Of a stretch of 35,038 nucleotides of DNA, positions 32,723 to 35,038 are shown one piece after another. Positions within the stretch are counted from its first letter, which is position 1; every line of letters begins with the position of its first letter. A program made the position numbers and the translations under genes. Where the stretch lies: NCBI RefSeq assembly GCF_022398475.1, contig NZ_JAKEVM010000033.1, positions 1 through 35,038 of the forward strand. The letters run 5' to 3'. The DNA is from Pseudoalteromonas shioyasakiensis (GTDB taxonomy: Bacteria > Pseudomonadota > Gammaproteobacteria > Enterobacterales > Alteromonadaceae). Under the pieces are notes generated by a model. It did no database searches, was not told where the DNA came from, and worked only from the letters and a program-made list of their open reading frames with translations.

Positions 32723-34897
32723 ATGACCACTCTCTCACTTAACGGTTTAAGCGTTGATCAACAACTTGCACAGTTTGTTGAACAGCAACTTTTACCTGGA
32801 ACAGGCATTAGCACAGACACCTTTTGGCAAGGTTTTGCTGATATCGTCAATGAACTAACGCCAATCAATCGTGCGCTTTTAGAAAAACGCGAACAACTAC
32901 AAGCTAAGATTGATGACTACCATAAGCAGCAGCCGGTATGGGATGCAGCTAACTATCAAGCATTCCTTGAAGACATTGGCTACCTCGTTCCTGAGCCAGC
33001 TAGCTTCAGCATAGAAACAGACCAAGTAGAGCCTGAAATCGCAAGCACTGCAGGGCCGCAGCTTGTTGTGCCAGTAAGCAATGCACGCTTTGCCTTAAAT
33101 GCAGCAAATGCTCGCTGGGGCTCTTTGTATGATGCGCTATACGGCACTGATGTGTTGAGTGAAGACGACGGCGCTGAGAAAGGCTCTACATACAACCCTG
33201 TACGTGGCTTTAAAGTGATGGCTTATGCCCGCCAGTTCCTCGATAAAGCATTGCCTTTAGTAAATGGCTCACACATCGAAAGCACCAGCTATTCGGTGGT
33301 AAATAATGAGCTCTTAATCACATTACGTGACAGCAGTCAGGTTCGTTTAGCAAACCCTGAACAACTTATTGGTTATCAAGGTGAAGCGCAAAACCCAAGC
33401 GCTATCTTATTGAAAAATAATGGCTTACATATAGAACTGCAAATTGACCATCATCACCCAATCGGCCAAGCAGATAAAGCAGGTCTTAAAGATGTACTAC
33501 TTGAAGCAGCCCTCACTACAATTATGGACTGTGAAGATTCTGTTGCTGCCGTTGATGCCGAAGACAAAGTAAACGTATATCAAAACTGGCTTGGTTTAAT
33601 GCAAGGAAATCTTGTAGAAGCATTTAACAAAGGCGGTAAAACCATTGAGCGCCGTTTAGCACAAGACCGCCAATACCAAGCTTTAAGTGGTGAAACAATC
33701 ACGCTAAAAGGCCGTAGCATGATGTTTGTGCGTAATGTTGGCCACTTAATGACTAACCCAGCTATCCAAGATAGTGAAGGCAATGACGTGTTTGAGGGCA
33801 TTATGGATGCCATTATCACCAGCACTGCAGCACTTCATGACTTAAAAGGTACAAGCGGCCTTAAAAATTCAATAGCTAATAGCATTAATATTGTTAAACC
33901 AAAAATGCATGGCCCAGAAGAAGTGGCATTTACAAATACTCTATTTACGCGTGTGGAGCAGCTGTTAGGCTTACCAGCAAACACCATTAAAATGGGTATT
34001 ATGGATGAAGAACGCCGTACATCAGCTAACTTAAAAGCCTGTATTTTCGAAGCTAAAAAGCGTGTTGTATTCATCAATACCGGCTTCTTAGACCGCACTG
34101 GTGACGAAATTCATACTTCAATGCAAGCAGGTGTAGTACTGCCAAAAGGCGCTATTAAACTTGAGCCTTGGATCAGCGCATACGAAGACCGCAACGTAGA
34201 TATTGGTCTTGCAACAGGCCTTAGTGGTAAAGCACAGATTGGTAAAGGCATGTGGCCAATGCCAGATAAAATGGCGTTAATGATGGAACAAAAAAGTGGT
34301 CACCCGAAAAGTGGTGCAAATACCGCGTGGGTGCCCTCTCCTACTGCTGCAACACTGCATGCTATGCATTATCACGATATTGATGTATTTGCTTGTCAAA
34401 AAGCGCTTATAGACCGCAAAGAAGCAAGCCTTACCAGCTTGCTCACTCCGCCGCTTATGAAAGATGCCAGCAGCTTAAGCAAAGAAGATATTCAAGCCGA
34501 ACTTGATAACAACGCACAGGGTATTTTAGGTTATGTTGTGCGTTGGATTGACCAAGGTATTGGTTGCTCGAAAGTACCAGACATCAACCATGTAGGCTTG
34601 ATGGAAGACCGTGCCACACTGCGTATTTCAAGCCAGCACATGGCCAACTGGCTATATCATGGCGTTTGTTCTGAAGAGCAAATTAGAAAAACCATGGCAC
34701 GCATGGCGAAAGTTGTTGATGGTCAAAATGAAGGTGATCCGGCCTACAATAATATGGCTGATTCAGCCGAAACTTTAGCACAAAGCGTTGCTTATCAAGC
34801 AGCTTTAGCCCTTGTATTAGAGGGAGTTAAACAACCTAGTGGCTATACTGAACCATTATTGCATGCGTTCCGTATAAAGTATAAGTCGTTAAATTAG
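32723..34897 (+). CDS. glcB: Malate synthase G
   Basis: Malate synthase G condenses glyoxylate with acetyl-CoA to give malate, completing the glyoxylate shunt. The 724 residues match isoform G (about 720), not isoform A (about 530). Family blocks include [58 protein letters not shown] and a C-terminal region with WLYHGVC. AAAGGAC lies eight bases upstream of the ATG. It is divergent from aceA and ends at a strong terminator. Confidence 0.96.
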   Translation: MTTLSLNGLSVDQQLAQFVEQQLLPGTGISTDTFWQGFADIVNELTPINRALLEKREQLQAKIDDYHKQQPVWDAANYQAFLEDIGYLVPEPASFSIETDQVEPEIASTAGPQLVVPVSNARFALNAANARWGSLYDALYGTDVLSEDDGAEKGSTYNPVRGFKVMAYARQFLDKALPLVNGSHIESTSYSVVNNELLITLRDSSQVRLANPEQLIGYQGEAQNPSAILLKNNGLHIELQIDHHHPIGQADKAGLKDVLLEAALTTIMDCEDSVAAVDAEDKVNVYQNWLGLMQGNLVEAFNKGGKTIERRLAQDRQYQALSGETITLKGRSMMFVRNVGHLMTNPAIQDSEGNDVFEGIMDAIITSTAALHDLKGTSGLKNSIANSINIVKPKMHGPEEVAFTNTLFTRVEQLLGLPANTIKMGIMDEERRTSANLKACIFEAKKRVVFINTGFLDRTGDEIHTSMQAGVVLPKGAIKLEPWISAYEDRNVDIGLATGLSGKAQIGKGMWPMPDKMALMMEQKSGHPKSGANTAWVPSPTAATLHAMHYHDIDVFACQKALIDRKEASLTSLLTPPLMKDASSLSKEDIQAELDNNAQGILGYVVRWIDQGIGCSKVPDINHVGLMEDRATLRISSQHMANWLYHGVCSEEQIRKTMARMAKVVDGQNEGDPAYNNMADSAETLAQSVAYQAALALVLEGVKQPSGYTEPLLHAFRIKYKSLN

Positions 34898-34937
34898 CCA
34901 CTACACAACTCCCCTTCGAGTTTCATGTGTCGTTCAT

Positions 34938-34961
34938 AGCAGCCCTAGGGCTGCTTTTTTT
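34938..34961 (+). terminator. Terminator of glcB
   Basis: The 18-base perfect palindrome AGCAGCCCTAGGGCTGCT runs into a T-rich tract about 40 bp after the glcB stop. Confidence 0.9.
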
Positions 34962-35038
34962 ATTAAACTCATAACGACAGTGAATAGCCACCATTCATGG
35001 CATAATAAAAATCTATTAAAAAAGGGGCATTTGTTACC

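Overview
The window looks like a chromosomal segment from a marine gammaproteobacterium of the Alteromonadales, most likely Pseudoalteromonas. This is inferred from the moderate AT bias, the set of secreted peptidases, a GlyGly-CTERM protease, the aceA/glcB pairing and protein sequences typical of that group. No RNA gene, phage gene, transposase or CRISPR array was found. Nearly all genes are intact.

Layout. (1) 32-4563, minus strand: an S46 dipeptidyl-peptidase, then a two-gene unit of an unusual dihydroorotase followed by folE2, with a good Zur-type operator at 4644-4660. (2) 4995-12253: an M3 oligopeptidase lipoprotein, a large secreted M36 metalloprotease with a C-terminal sorting tail, and a divergent small lipoprotein. 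(3) 12770-19623: a VanX-type D-Ala-D-Ala dipeptidase, a Cache-GGDEF diguanylate cyclase, a NagX-like membrane acyltransferase and a flavin/iron-sulfur D-lactate dehydrogenase. (4) 19923-25074, plus strand: a tight operon of a secreted NagZ-type GH3 hexosaminidase, a DUF1445 protein, PxpA, a DUF4392 protein and a D-amino-acid aminotransferase. DUF1445 and DUF4392 are the two halves of animal D-glutamate cyclase, so this operon probably handles D-glutamate and 5-oxoproline, possibly derived from peptidoglycan. (5) 25131-29771: a WD40-like lipoprotein, a small membrane-anchored protein, a VOC/glyoxalase-like protein and an S9 prolyl-oligopeptidase-type enzyme. (6) 30891-34897: divergent isocitrate lyase and malate synthase G, the glyoxylate shunt.

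The most unusual non-coding feature is a set of intergenic repeat mosaics at 7203-7559, 12256-12768, 26194-26428, 26881-27206 and 29771-30827. All lie next to gene 3' ends. They are built from a few recurring modules: 7-bp tandem repeats of three sequence types (GTCAGCC, CTAGGTT, GCGAGGT/GTTGCGA), GTAG-headed hairpins resembling REP sequences, and 15-bp CTAACTTT arrays. Modules recur in a similar order at different loci, and one 105-bp composite is itself tandemly repeated four times.

Functionally the segment suggests a protein- and cell-wall-scavenging lifestyle: five peptidases, a secreted hexosaminidase, D-lactate oxidation, D-amino-acid metabolism and the glyoxylate shunt.
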